Positions 21,360-31,711 of a DNA stretch of 64,000 bases are shown piece by piece. Both the position numbers and the translations under genes were made by a program. Source of the stretch: Gonatopus flavifemur (Eukaryota; Arthropoda; Insecta; Hymenoptera; Dryinidae); assembly GCA_018340375.1 (NCBI GenBank), contig JAFFJZ010000014.1, positions 6,324,001 through 6,388,000 on the forward strand, read 5' to 3'. The first letter of the stretch is position 1; each line of letters begins with the position of its first letter. The notes under the pieces are model-generated. The model searched no databases. It was not told the DNA's origin and saw only the letters and a list, made by a program, of their open reading frames with translations.

Positions 21360-22019
21360 TAAGAATTTGGACAAAAACACATAGTAAACCCAAGTAAATC
21401 GTTTAGTTTTATTTAGAATCTAAACAAATTATTTCCGAACTCTTCAGGTTTTTTTAGTGATTTCAGCCAGGGTTGGGTAATGACTAGGTTGAAACGACAA
21501 CTCACAATCGATGACCTAGATTACGAACGGTGCCAGTAAATTCAAACATTATGAACATAGGTCTGAACAATTGAGCAATTATCACAATGCATAAATATAT
21601 AGTAATAAGATAGACTGTTAGGATGACACTCTAAGTATACTTAAGTATACTTCCCAAGTAACACCAATGTGCGTAGAATATTCTCCGAACGTTCCTAGAA
21701 TATTTGAATGTCCTGCAAACATTCTGTCAATTCTAAAAGAATTATTTAACAGCTGTATGATGAATGCCTTGAGTGTTTTACGAGAGTGTTGAAAGAATAC
21801 TTTAAGATTACTTGAAGGACTTCTTAATGTCCGCTTGTTAGAACTCTTATGAAGCTCTGTCCTTGCTAGAGGAAGAACTTCCTACGAATTCAATGTACAT
21901 GTTGAGATCCTGCCTGTTCCTGCCGATTCGATGATTTTGAAGAAGTGTTTAGTAGAAATGATTGGGTGATAGTTGGTTTGAGTCCATAAAATGAAGGAAT
22001 ATGTAATTAGTGATATTTA

Positions 22020-22919
22020 ATGAGAACAAAAAACTACACGGAGAAAAAATTCATGCGTTCCGTGCATAAAATACAACACGCTAACAACTCGTGTTTTTCT
22101 GAGTTAATAATCAACAAAAGCGATTGGGAACTCATTGAAAAGTGCCACAAATTCTTGAAAGGTTTCACAGCTGTCTCAACATCATTGGGGGGTGACAAAT
22201 ATGTAACGTTACCAATGGTGATTATAGCTTTTAATATGCTCCTCGATAATATTGAAAAACAGATATTCGAACTGGATGAAAAATCGGATCGTACCTCAAT
22301 GGATGAGGCTTTAATAGTAGCATTCCAAACAGGTCGAGATAAGATGTTGAAACACTATTCTAAAACAAACTGGATGTATTGTGTTTCATTAATTTTGGAC
22401 CCGAGACATAAAATGGAAACGTTTGACCTCACTTCATGGGGCTGTGAAATGAAACGAAATTCAATTGAAGCATTTCAAAAACTGTACACTGAATATCATT
22501 CCAAAAGTACAGATAATCAAGATGGAAACTCTATAGTACAAGGCAAACATATATCTGATGAAGATGATGACATAAAAATCGATGCAATGTATGCAGAATG
22601 TGGAACTAATTCTTCACTTGAGGAATTACAAATGTACTCGAACACTCGAAGAGTTTCGAAAGACCACGACATTTTGAAGTGGTGGTCACTGCATCAAAAT
22701 GCTTATCCCACATTGTCCCGAATGGCTAAAGATATATTGGCAACTACGGCTACGTCAGTGCCATCAGAAAGATTATTTTCAAAGGCAGCATTGGTCATCA
22801 GGAAACACAGAAATCGTTTGAATGCGAGCTCCGCTCGTATGCTTTTGTGTATGAACTCATGGTTAACGTGTAGTTTGACCAATGAAATTCAGCGACGTTG
22901 TAAGGAACTTGATAATTGA
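22020..22919 (+). CDS. hAT transposase, C-terminal part (299 codons)
   Basis: The frame is open for 299 codons and ends with the hAT dimerisation region: DILKWWSLHQNAYPTLSRMA then KDILATTATSVPSERLFSKA, then a basic IRKHRNRL and a LLCMNSW end. An upstream block (about residues 35-130) containing KFLKGFTAVSTSLGGDKYVT and SLILDPRHKM matches the RNase-H-like core of the family. Full-length enzymes are usually about 550-700 residues with an N-terminal BED zinc finger. That part and the first catalytic Asp region are missing or in unrecognised upstream sequence, so this copy is probably not autonomous. The surviving frame has no internal stop, so decay is recent. Confidence 0.9.
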   Translation: MRTKNYTEKKFMRSVHKIQHANNSCFSELIINKSDWELIEKCHKFLKGFTAVSTSLGGDKYVTLPMVIIAFNMLLDNIEKQIFELDEKSDRTSMDEALIVAFQTGRDKMLKHYSKTNWMYCVSLILDPRHKMETFDLTSWGCEMKRNSIEAFQKLYTEYHSKSTDNQDGNSIVQGKHISDEDDDIKIDAMYAECGTNSSLEELQMYSNTRRVSKDHDILKWWSLHQNAYPTLSRMAKDILATTATSVPSERLFSKAALVIRKHRNRLNASSARMLLCMNSWLTCSLTNEIQRRCKELDN

Positions 22920-23199
22920 TACATTATACTGTATTTTTCACTGGAAATAATGATAATTCAAGTTCTAACATGCTTTATATCAATCCAAGTACATGAAATG
23001 TTTTTCCAAAGTCTACATAAAAATATCTTGAAACCAAAAATCAATAATATATGATAACGATATGTAAAATAAATATAATTTGTTCCTCCAAGTTTTGTCC
23101 TGTTTATTCACCTCCACATCATCAAAGACTGTTGGATTTAGAAAGATTATATGATCGTTTTATAAATTATCTCACTCAGCACAAAAATCGCAGTAATAT

Positions 23200-23290
23200 T
23201 GCAGCAATATTACCACCATATTCTAATATTGCTGTGATATTACTGTAATATTGCTGTAATATTGCTGCAATATTAATATAATATTCCAAT
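23200..23290. repeat. ATATTGC-rich palindromic low-complexity tract
   Basis: Repeated words such as GCAATATTA, GTAATATTGCTG and AATATTGCTGTA in both orientations just inside the hAT right subterminal array. Confidence 0.6.
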
Positions 23291-25245
23291 ATTATTGTCA
23301 TGGTATGTGCTGGAAGTAATACGTTTTTAAGGACATGACATTCAAGAAACTATACATTGCGCCGAGATTCTCGACGAGATTCTCGGTATCGTCGAGACTC
23401 TCGACTTGATAAGTATCGTCTCGGTCTCAAAAAACGATGGTCCATATCGTCTCGTATCGGTCTCGGTATCGACCCCGAGACCGAGACGATACCGAGACCA
23501 GTCTCGGTCTCGTCCGAATCACTAACGTCCGGAAGCGTAGTTAGAGAGTGGATAGGAAGCATATAAGAAGTGTTAGGAAAGTTGTTATTAGGAATTGTTA
23601 TCCATCCGCGTGATTCACATATCCATAGGACATTCAGTCAGCAGCTGATTCAATTTGAAATTGTAACAATATGAAAAACAATGGGAAACCTGAAACTTAT
23701 AGGAAAGTCGTCGGTTGGTCGTTCCATAGTCGCTTTGTATGTTTGCACTCGATATGCGAACAATTAACCTTGAGGTGAATCTCTCAATAGGATTATGATG
23801 CGGTTACACCCTCCCTTAAGTGAGATATAAATCACAAATTGTCAACGAGATCGCAATCAAATCAAAAAACGAAAGTATCAGTGAATTTCCGAAAAAGTCA
23901 CCTTCTGGTCGTTTCAAGGTCGCTTCACGGTCGTTTTCTCGTTCCCAATCCAAAATGAACTCTTTCTGAGTTTTTCCCGTAATCAGTATCCATCCGTTCA
24001 ATTCACATAACAATAGCCCTTTTAGTGAACACATACTCATGCATTCCGAAATAACAATCATATGAAAGACAAATTTATTCAACCTGACCATTATGTGAAA
24101 GTCGTTTGTTAGTCGTTCCAGGGTCGTTTCGTCGTTCTTGTTACGTTGCCGCGTCCCTGCTTCGGTAGGCGTGATTAGTTGCTCCCTCGCTCCCCTCTTC
24201 GCCACGTGTCCTTTACTCAAGCTCCGCCCCTCACGCTCAACGCGTTTCGTTGTACCGAGCCGATTTCCTTCCAAAAATTCCTCTTTTTCAAACGATCCAA
24301 ACAGTACCTCAATCATCGCATTTCAGCATGATGTTTATGTCAATTGATAGATCAAAGCCTCTACTTAATGATGCTTTTTTGATTTTTTCCCTACGCTCAA
24401 TTATTCTTAAAAAAGACGAATTTTTCTCAAAGTCGCTTTATGGTCGTTCCTAGGTCGCTTCATTGAACAAAACGACGGTCGCTTTGTTCCACCAGGGTGG
24501 TAGTGAACGAAATTTCCTATGCTTGTAATTTGAGAGATGATCTTTCTAATGGTAAGAATCTTAAACTCTATTCATAACCACATGTATCATTCAATGAAGT
24601 TATGTACAAATATTTTTTGGAATCAAATCACAGTCAAGTATCCATCATACCAATTGTCAGGAAGAATGTACTATCGCTACCACTTTTGTAAACCTCTGAT
24701 GATTTTTCAGGTGATCAAGTGGAATGAAGTGATGTCATTCCTTCGATCCACAATCTGTATGAAGTGAAATGACCAGCCACTTGGTTGACATAAATTCTTT
24801 GCGAATAAGAAGTAGGTATCCACAACACTTGAGTCGATAAAAAAATTGACTTACATATTGGGAGCGCAGTGAGTTTTCTTTACTCTGACTCCCATGAACC
24901 ATTGGCACGATAGATACTTATAAGAGATATTGATTGTCAAAAATTACTTGAAATAACTTCATTGAACTATACATGTATTTATAAATAATTAGATATGAAC
25001 AAATTATTCAGTCAATTTGTAAGAATGAAAATCAATTGAATATTTCTCATGTCCCATGTAATGTATGGTAATGAAGGGAATTCCCTGTGCTTGTAATTTG
25101 ACAGATGATTTTTTATTGCTAAAACCCCATATATGTATTGTTCAATAAAGTGATGTAGAAATACTCTTTGGAAGCAAATCACAGTTAAGTATCCATCGTG
25201 CCAGTTCTTCATTTTGATCAGAGAAAGGAAATTCACTGCGCTTCC

Positions 25246-26790
25246 AATATAAGTGTAAGATAATATCTTTAACGATTCAAGTCATACTTATTCGTAGACA
25301 ATTTATTCCAACAAACTTACAGTTCATTTTATATTATGCACATTGTTTGAGTGAGGAAGTCATTTCACGTCACTTATCAAAAAACACTCCACTTCACTTT
25401 AAGTGATTAAGGTAACTCAATTAGAAGCTCACATATATGAGTGAGCAAGATGATAATGAATGCCAATGATACACGAACTTCACTTTGAAGCATTAAAAAA
25501 AACCGTGACCGCTCGTTTCTTTGAATAATCTGAATGGAAGAGATCTATGTGACTTAGACATATAATAAATATGATTTCACAAAAGTCTCCTTTGGGATTT
25601 GATTTTGATGAAAAACAGGGACACTTGAAGAATCATGACGATACATTCATAACTTGTAATATTTTCTAGTTCACTTCTTACACATAACATAATGTGAATA
25701 ATTTTTCAATGGAAAAGCACAAAATAATGGATTCAAACCAAAATATAATCTTATCACAAAATCACATTGATTTATCACTGTTATAAAGAATTTTATATTT
25801 TATTAGATACAAAACAAAAACTAATTCCAAAAGTAGGGTTATGTCTTTATGTTATGTTTATTGAAATCACTTCTTTTTTAAGCACTGTCAATTTTATCAC
25901 TTATATTTTACGGGAATGAATTTTGACAATTTTTCAGCGCGATGATTCCGATATGTAAAAGTACGAAGAATGTGTAGTTTAAATGTAGCGGGTCAACTTT
26001 CGTGGTACAACCGTCAGGGGACTGGTTGAACTGTTTACTAGCAAATGTCTGAAATTCATAGCTTATTTGACAAAGAGTGCGGAATAGCTACGTTGGCAAG
26101 GTGTTAGGTTCCGGTAGGTTAGGTAGGTAGGTAGAGTAGGTTCGGTCCCCGTTAGGTCAAAAACATTTCACCATCGCCAACAAAGTTATTCCAGACATTA
26201 ATGATTAATGTGTGTCATATTGCCTTTCTACCAACACATAGTGAAGCGAAGTTTGATGTGATTTTTTTTTATCATCTTCGAATAAATCAATAAAAGTAAA
26301 TTTAGTTGAATTCCACGAAAAGATATGATAAGTTAAAGATGATGAGTTAAAGTTGGTATTTATATAAAATTCTTAGATAGGACAATAGTTTCAAAAGAGG
26401 TCTATATGAATAAATTGTATTCATTATGGACTCTTTCAGAACTCTTGTGCTATCTGGGATTACTACATCTTTGACTGGCATTTTTCTCCGTGTAACCTTT
26501 TTATGTATAGTTTTTTTTCAAGTTTTTCACTATTCTTTTATGAGTAACTAGTGAGTATGGCTAGTGAGTGCCTCATCATGTTGAGCGTTACATAACTTAC
26601 AAGGCCCTTGTCAGTTTCACTTGCAAGGCCCCTACTATGACAAGAGTTGAACTTGCGAGTGCCTCGAATTTTATTTGAGACAATTTCTACCAGGGATATT
26701 CTCATGGAAAAAATGCATTATATAAATCTTGCTGTTACTGGTTCACTGAGAAAATAAAAAAAAGTAATCTTTTCGGGCGGCAGTATTCTC
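25246..26790. other. No gene recognised; one repeat pair
   Basis: AT-rich sequence without coding signal. 26,100-26,150 has GGTTAGGTAGGTAGGTAG, a short degenerate minisatellite. 26,375-26,458 (TATTGTATTCATTATG..CTC then AGAACTCTTGTGCTATCTGG) is related in inverted form to 58,828-58,910. 26,560-26,695 resembles the CTTGCAAG MITE and ends CTACCAGGG. Confidence 0.45.
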
Positions 26791-26794
26791 CATG

Positions 26795-26998
26795 TAGGAG
26801 TGGTAGGGTCAAAGTAGAGGATAAATCTTGCACCTACTTTGCTCCTACAAGTGGTGAAATAGGAAATATCTACCACTAGTAGGGGCAAAGTAGGAGAAAA
26901 TATCTCATTGAAACTGCTCCTACTTTACTATCTGATCCCCCTACTGAAAACAGCATTATTAGCAGCGAAGTAGGGGCAAAATTTCGACTCGGGCCAGT
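26795..26998. mobile_element. Inverted relative of the TCGAAATTTTGCCCC MITE
   Basis: It ends GGGGCAAAATTTCGACTCGG and carries iterated CTCCTAC / GTAGGAG and TAGGGGCAAAGTAGG words. The same end and words are found at 12,996-13,170 on the opposite strand. Confidence 0.65.
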
Positions 26999-27264
26999 CA
27001 CCAAAATCGAGTGTTGCGGACTCAGCGCGTCATTGCTCGACAGGTCGCACCCAAGAAATTAATATTCCTCCAACACTTCTTGCGGGGACTACAACAGTAT
27101 AGAAGATGATTTTCATGAAAAATTAAACGCTGAAAACGTTGGTGCAACTTTCCAGTGTCTGGGATTTGGAAGACAGTGAGTAAATCTGTTTTCAACATTA
27201 GAATTTTTATGTTAACTATATATTTGTTAACTATATGAATTCGCAAGTTTTTGTGACTGGGACC
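26999..27264. mobile_element. CCAGTCAC-end MITE
   Basis: The left end CCAGTCACCAAAA and the complement of the right end CCCAGTCACAAAAA are inverted repeats. The related sequence at 12,990 continues without it after CAAGGGGGTCC. 266 bp with no recognised coding sequence. Confidence 0.6.
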
Positions 27265-27480
27265 CCCTTGAAAGTGAAGTTCGTTTCATTACCTTCAAAT
27301 TAAAGAGAAAATCAAGTCTCAACGATGAATAGAACCAGAGTTATGATTGTTTGAGAATAGTTCGAGTTGAGAGATGGGTAAAGTTTTGAATTCGTGTATT
27401 CCTGAAAATAGTGGAAATAAAAAAAATCCTGATACACATGTTTCCCAATTTCAAGTATAGAACCTATAAAAACATTCCCA
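27246..27480 (-). repeat. Inverted copy of the 12,785-12,995 repeat
   Basis: Minus strand shares GTGTATCAGGATTTTTTTTA, CACTATTTTCAGGAATACAC and CATCGTTGAGACTTGATTTT with the plus-strand copy. The 107-codon frame overlapping it has no family motif. Confidence 0.7.
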
Positions 27481-28239
27481 CATAAATCCAAGGGAGGTCG
27501 TCTAAAAATTGTTCGATTTGTGAAAGAATGCCTCAGTAAAGACAATTGAGTAATTAAATAATTCTTATTCCTACCCAATGAAGTAGGAATGCTAGGACGC
27601 GGAACGGTCTGAACCGATTTTATTTCGGATCTCACGGGGAATGTCCCTCGCCAGAGTTCTAATTCGTCAGATTTACGACGAATGATTAGAGAGAGATAGA
27701 CTCATCTTCAGTCAGAGAAAGGTCTTACATCACTGTAAACAGAGTCTCAATCTGTTTGCATCTTAATTTCAGACAATGCTTTTTCCACTGTGTCAGCGAT
27801 TTTTTTTCGGCTTAATTTGTTTGCATCATAGATTGAGCCATGAAATGAGCTGAATTTAAGTTTTTTTTTTACAGTGATGGACGTACTTTGTTTGAACAAA
27901 ATTCAAAGTTTCATGTCGGTTCAGAAGAATCGGTCAGATTCTCGAAGAGAGACGAAGAATTCGAAATAGACGGTCGTCACCGTTACTATAAAACTCGCTA
28001 ATTGCCCTTGGGCTCAGCCAGTACAATACATGATTCAAGCTCAACGTGATAAATTCTTTTAAATTCAGACCAAATGACTTTTAGAACCCTTTCTTGACCT
28101 TTCATAAGACTAAACGGGTGAATCTAACAGAAAAAATAGTTTTGAGCGGATTCTTCGGGAACTTCATATAGAAAAGACCAATTCGATAGTTTTCTACCAC
28201 TGGATACAAGATAAATACTTCATTCTTGTAGATTTAAAA
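27481..28239. other. No recognisable feature
   Basis: Mixed AT-rich sequence. GAACGGTCTGAACCGATTTT and similar inverted short words occur around 27,600-27,990. No coding block is recognised. Confidence 0.4.
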
Positions 28240-30528
28240 CGAGGGATTGGATTGTCAGGATGTGTCACGAGTCACAGGGGATTTTGGGATCGTGACGGAG
28301 GTATCTCCACCTCGGTCGCTAAGGTTTGCTGCAGCAGAGGAATTTGGTCCTTCCTCTGACCATCCTCCGCCCCTAAGACTTCTCGTATCACCGTCCAGAT
28401 AGGGAAGAAATTCGGTCCTTTCCCTATTCAGCCCCACACTACTATTGACTCTACGTTACTTGAGAAGAGAGATAGCACTTCTCCCTTCCCTAACCCTCCC
28501 TTCCCTGTGTGAACGAGCTTAGTTTACACTCCTCTGCCGGCTTTCATCCGGCCTGTCCTCCACCGCCCATTCTCGACCAAAGTCTCGGCTACAGTGATGA
28601 CCTTTTCTTTTTCCCTCACTTGACTCCTCATGATCTGCTACATTTCTATCATTTTTCTAACTCAAATACTATTCCTCCAGATGGGCTTCCTGGTCGATTC
28701 CTTAACCTGATTGCTCCGTCCATTTTTCCATTCCTACTGACCTTATTCAATTCCTCTCTCATGCTATCTCTCTTTCCTATGGCGTGGAAACGTTCCTTCA
28801 TTACACCTATACCTAAAACAAGATCTCCACAAACTCCACGTGATTTTCGCCCTATCTCCATTCTCTGTGAGTCATCTAAAGTACTTGAAAAGATCGTCCA
28901 TCACTTCTTGTGTGATTTTTTGACCAAGAATTCTCTACTTGACCAATATCAGTGTGGATTCATCAAACACCGCTCCACTCAAACTGCTCTTTTAAAATTG
29001 ACTGATGATGTTCGTGAAGCGATTGATGAGCGCATGATCACTCTTTTGGTGGGGTTTGATTTCTCAAGAGCTTTTGATACCGTTAACCACTCTTTGCTTA
29101 TACAAAACCTCGCTTCTTTCAATATATCTACCCCCGTGCTGAAGTGGTTTTGGTCCTATCTATCTGGTCGCACGCAAGCAGTTAGAAGCTCTAGAGGTTG
29201 CTCCGAATGGGCTCCAGTTACCTCAGGTGTTCCCCAAGGCTCTCGCCTGGGCCCTCTCTTATTCGCACTGTATGTTACCGACATAAATTCGATTATTCAC
29301 CATTGTAAACTCTTTAAATTCGCTGATGACTTTTATATTTATCTGCATACTTCACATTTTCTCATAGACGAATGTATCTCGAAATTGAATGACGATATAC
29401 AGAGAATTGCCAGTTGGTGCTCCACCAACTACCTAATTCTGAACCCCTTAAAAACCAATTGCATGATCCTTGGTTCTCCACGTTACGTCAACGATATTTC
29501 TCTTCGCTCCTCACCGGACATCATACTTCAGGGCACCCCTATAAATCTTGTCTCTTCGCTTAAATCGCGTGGGATTATTCTGACACCTTCTCTTAATTGG
29601 AATGAGCAAGTAATTTCTGTCTGCAGGAAAGTCTCGTGCGCACTCTACCAATTGCGACCTAATGGCAACGCACTCTCTATCCAGATGAGAACTAAACTGA
29701 TTTCAACGCTAGTTATACCCTATTTTGATTATTGTTGCTTAGTTCTCACTGATCTCTCCGAAGGAGACAGTATACGTCTGCAGCGTAAACTGAATGCCTG
29801 CGTGCGGTTTATTCTCAATCTCAGGAAAGATGTCCACATCTCTCCTTTCTTCACGCGCCTCGGCTGGCTCAAACTTTCTGAACGACGGAAATTTTTCCTG
29901 GGGTCGTACTTGCATCAACTATTTGCTTTCAAGGATCCTCCTTTTCTTTACGATCGTTTCAATTTTGATACCTCTGATGCAATTCGTTGCACTAGATCGG
30001 ATAGGGGGCTCCTTAAAATACCACTGCATCGTACTACCACATGTCAAAAATCTTTTTTAATAACAGGTAGTAAACTCTGAACACGATCCCAGATAACATC
30101 AAGTGTAGCTCTCCCCCTAACGTCTTCAAAAAGAGGTATTATGACTTCTTGCTCACCTCCACCCTTTCTCACTCATAGACATATACTCCTTTTCGAGTAG
30201 GTTCATCGTGGTTCATCTTACGCTTTTCTTGCCTCCATCTTCATTCTGCGCATTTATCACTATTGTATCTCTATCTTATATCTGTATTTTCATTTCTCAC
30301 ACCTTTGTAATCTCACCCTCACTCTCATTCTCATTTCATCTTTATTTTTGAGTTCATTCATTCTGCCTTCTTTTTGCTTTTCGGGCTGTGGGTTTAATGC
30401 TGTATATATATAAAAGTATTTTTGTATATAATATCTTTGTTATTGTTCATACTTCTTTCTCAATTGTTCCACAGGATTTTCGTCCCAGAACATAAATAAA
30501 CATATCTATTTATCTATCTATCTATCTG
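28240..30528 (+). mobile_element. Non-LTR retrotransposon, 5'-truncated, jockey-superfamily-like
   Basis: It carries a reverse transcriptase frame and a 3' region with AATAAA at about 30,493, and ends in a (TATC)n tract at 30,503-30,528. This kind of microsatellite tail is common in CR1/L2/jockey-type elements. No ORF1 or endonuclease domain is present, as expected for 5' truncation. Sequence from 28,240 is markedly more GC-rich and C-rich than its surroundings. Confidence 0.85.
28494..30080 (+). pseudogene. Reverse transcriptase ORF, near-intact, frameshifted near its end
   Basis: The frame opens after TAA at 28,491-28,493 and has no ATG near its start, consistent with truncation of a longer ORF2. 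Visible RT blocks: PRDFRPISILCESSKVLEKI, QCGFIKHRSTQTALLKLTDD, LVGFDFSRAFDTVNHSLL, SGVPQGSRLGPLLFALYV and FKFADDFYIYL. The catalytic box is FADD rather than the commoner YADD, and the first Asp is in GFDFSRAFD. The C-terminus continues to ITGSKL and then meets TGA at about 30,078. A one-base loss in an expected TGG explains this, because the +1 frame continues NTIPDNIKCSSPPNVFKKRY up to TAG at about 30,177. Otherwise the frame is unbroken for over 520 codons, so the insertion is young. Confidence 0.9.
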
Positions 30529-30606
30529 ACCAACGCTACTGCGATGCTGAACAAATAGCCATCGGAGACTGAGTACTATGCGTATGCTGGACCAGGGATG
30601 TAGCCT

Positions 30607-30901
30607 CCCGGGAAAAAAAATTCCATATATGGACCCATATATGGATTTTGGCCATATATGCTCATATATGGTCATATATGAAAATGGGGAATCTATCAGC
30701 ATTGATCTACTTCTCCCTCCTTTGGTTTTTCATCACGTTCCATAAAAAATTGTGACATTTTTTTGCCCATATATCGATGTATATGTTAATGTATGATTGA
30801 ATATGATCACACATGGCCAAGTACAGTCTCATTCATACATGATCATATATGGCCAAAAATACATATATGACTTTATATGATCTCATATATGTTTATTAGG
30901 G
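30607..30901. mobile_element. CATATATGG-motif MITE, copy 1
   Basis: It begins CCCGGGAAAAAAAATTCCAT and then repeats CATATATGG in both orientations at each side of a central ATCTATCAGCATTGATCT / TTTGGTTTTTCATCAC region. The right edge is near ATTAGGG. A second copy lies at 63,250-63,510. Confidence 0.75.
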
Positions 30902-31711
30902 TGTTTCGTTTCAGAACGATATTTTTTTTTCTCGCTCCCACCTGAAAAACTCTTAGAGAGTGGTGAGAAAAAAATCCTCTCACAACCTGCACGCTGAAAA
31001 AAATTATTCAGAGGTGCCACAATGACTTTTAAGGTTTTTTACTTTATTTAAATATCAATAATCTGCTAAAAATGAGATTTGATTGTTTTTTAACAGCTGG
31101 GGGTCATTTCCGAAGGGAAATTCTGCGTAGAATCCGAATCTGCAGCCAAAATTGGGTTATCACTCAAGGATTCGAAGATATTTGAGGTTATGTACTGAAA
31201 AAGATGAATTTTTCTACTTTTGAGGTTATGCACGCGGCGCACAAATTTTTTTTTATTTTTCCTCCAAATTCAATCATTTGATACAACTTTTCCCCTCCAA
31301 AATAAGGTATCACACGGTCATCTAGGATTCATTCTTGCGAAGTGACAACCATTTCAAGTTATGAAACGTGTCCCAACAACATCATGGGCATTCACATCAT
31401 CCAACCTTTGAGAAATACATTTTTTTGTGGAAGATTTTCTTCGAGCACGTGTACTTGAGAGTCCTCGGGGTCGCTGAATAAGAATATCATGTCGAAAAAT
31501 TGACATTTTCACGTCCACGCATCCAAGCAACACCCTCAGGAGATCCTGGGGATATTACAGTCTGGGGGTTATATTTCACAACTCCGAACTCAGATCAATG
31601 GCTGCTTATCTTGAAGAGTGAGAGTAGTATTGAGTGATGCAGAAAAAAAGACCGAAAAAATTTTGAGTGTTCTAAACATAACTTCGAAACCCAGTTTCCG
31701 AACGCTTTATA
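30902..31711. other. No recognisable feature
   Basis: AT-rich sequence with A- and T-runs. No coding block, tandem unit or terminal repeat that I can support. Confidence 0.4.

Larger units (their letters stand above)
19424..23524 (+). mobile_element. hAT transposon with exact 8-bp target duplication
   Basis: The terminal repeats are TAGTGTTTCGG and (complement of the right end) TAGTGATTCGG. The target duplication ACGTCCGG lies at 19,416-19,423 and 23,525-23,532, and the uninterrupted sequence exists in the left-arm MITE at about 15,580. Both subterminal zones (19,430-19,585 and 23,355-23,520) are packed with GTCTCG / CGAGAC words. The 4,101-bp element carries a truncated transposase ORF and at least three later hairpin insertions. 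Confidence 0.95.
14487..24497. mobile_element. Giant palindromic (foldback) element, CCCTGGTGGAAC ends, ACGACC-motif arrays
   Basis: The left end is CCCTGGTGGAACTGAACGAC and the right end's complement is CCCTGGTGGAACAAAGCGAC. TG lies at 14,485-14,486 and 24,498-24,499. Long arms (left to about 18,080, right from about 18,180) are inverted copies. They contain repeated ~380-450-bp satellite-like units full of AACGACC / AAGCGACC words. About 4.1 kb of the right arm is a later hAT insertion, so the pre-insertion length was near 5.9 kb. No transposase is present; frames such as RKATLKRPKGDFF recur because the DNA recurs. A nested GAAGCG-type MITE sits inside each arm. Confidence 0.85.
14225..25245. 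repeat. Tandem duplication, copy 1 split by the 10-kb element
   Basis: Copy 1 is 14,225-14,486 plus 24,498-24,890; copy 2 is 24,890-25,245. Shared anchors are TTGGCACGATAGATACTTAT, ATTGAACTAT.CATGTA, GAACAAATTATT, and, beyond the insertion, TTCCTTGTGCTTGTAATTTG-like sequence and GCAAATCACAGT.AAGTATCC. Copy 2 shows the unbroken target GTATGGTAATGA at about 25,065, against which the giant element's edges can be read. Confidence 0.8.

Noticed and set aside
23200..23290. Possible CRISPR-like or phage-like array of short repeats
   Set aside because: The word is an AT-rich palindrome with no regular spacers, in a eukaryotic context.
26100..26160. Telomere-like TTAGG repeats
   Set aside because: The run is mostly GTAGGTAGG with only isolated TTAGG words, not a telomeric array.
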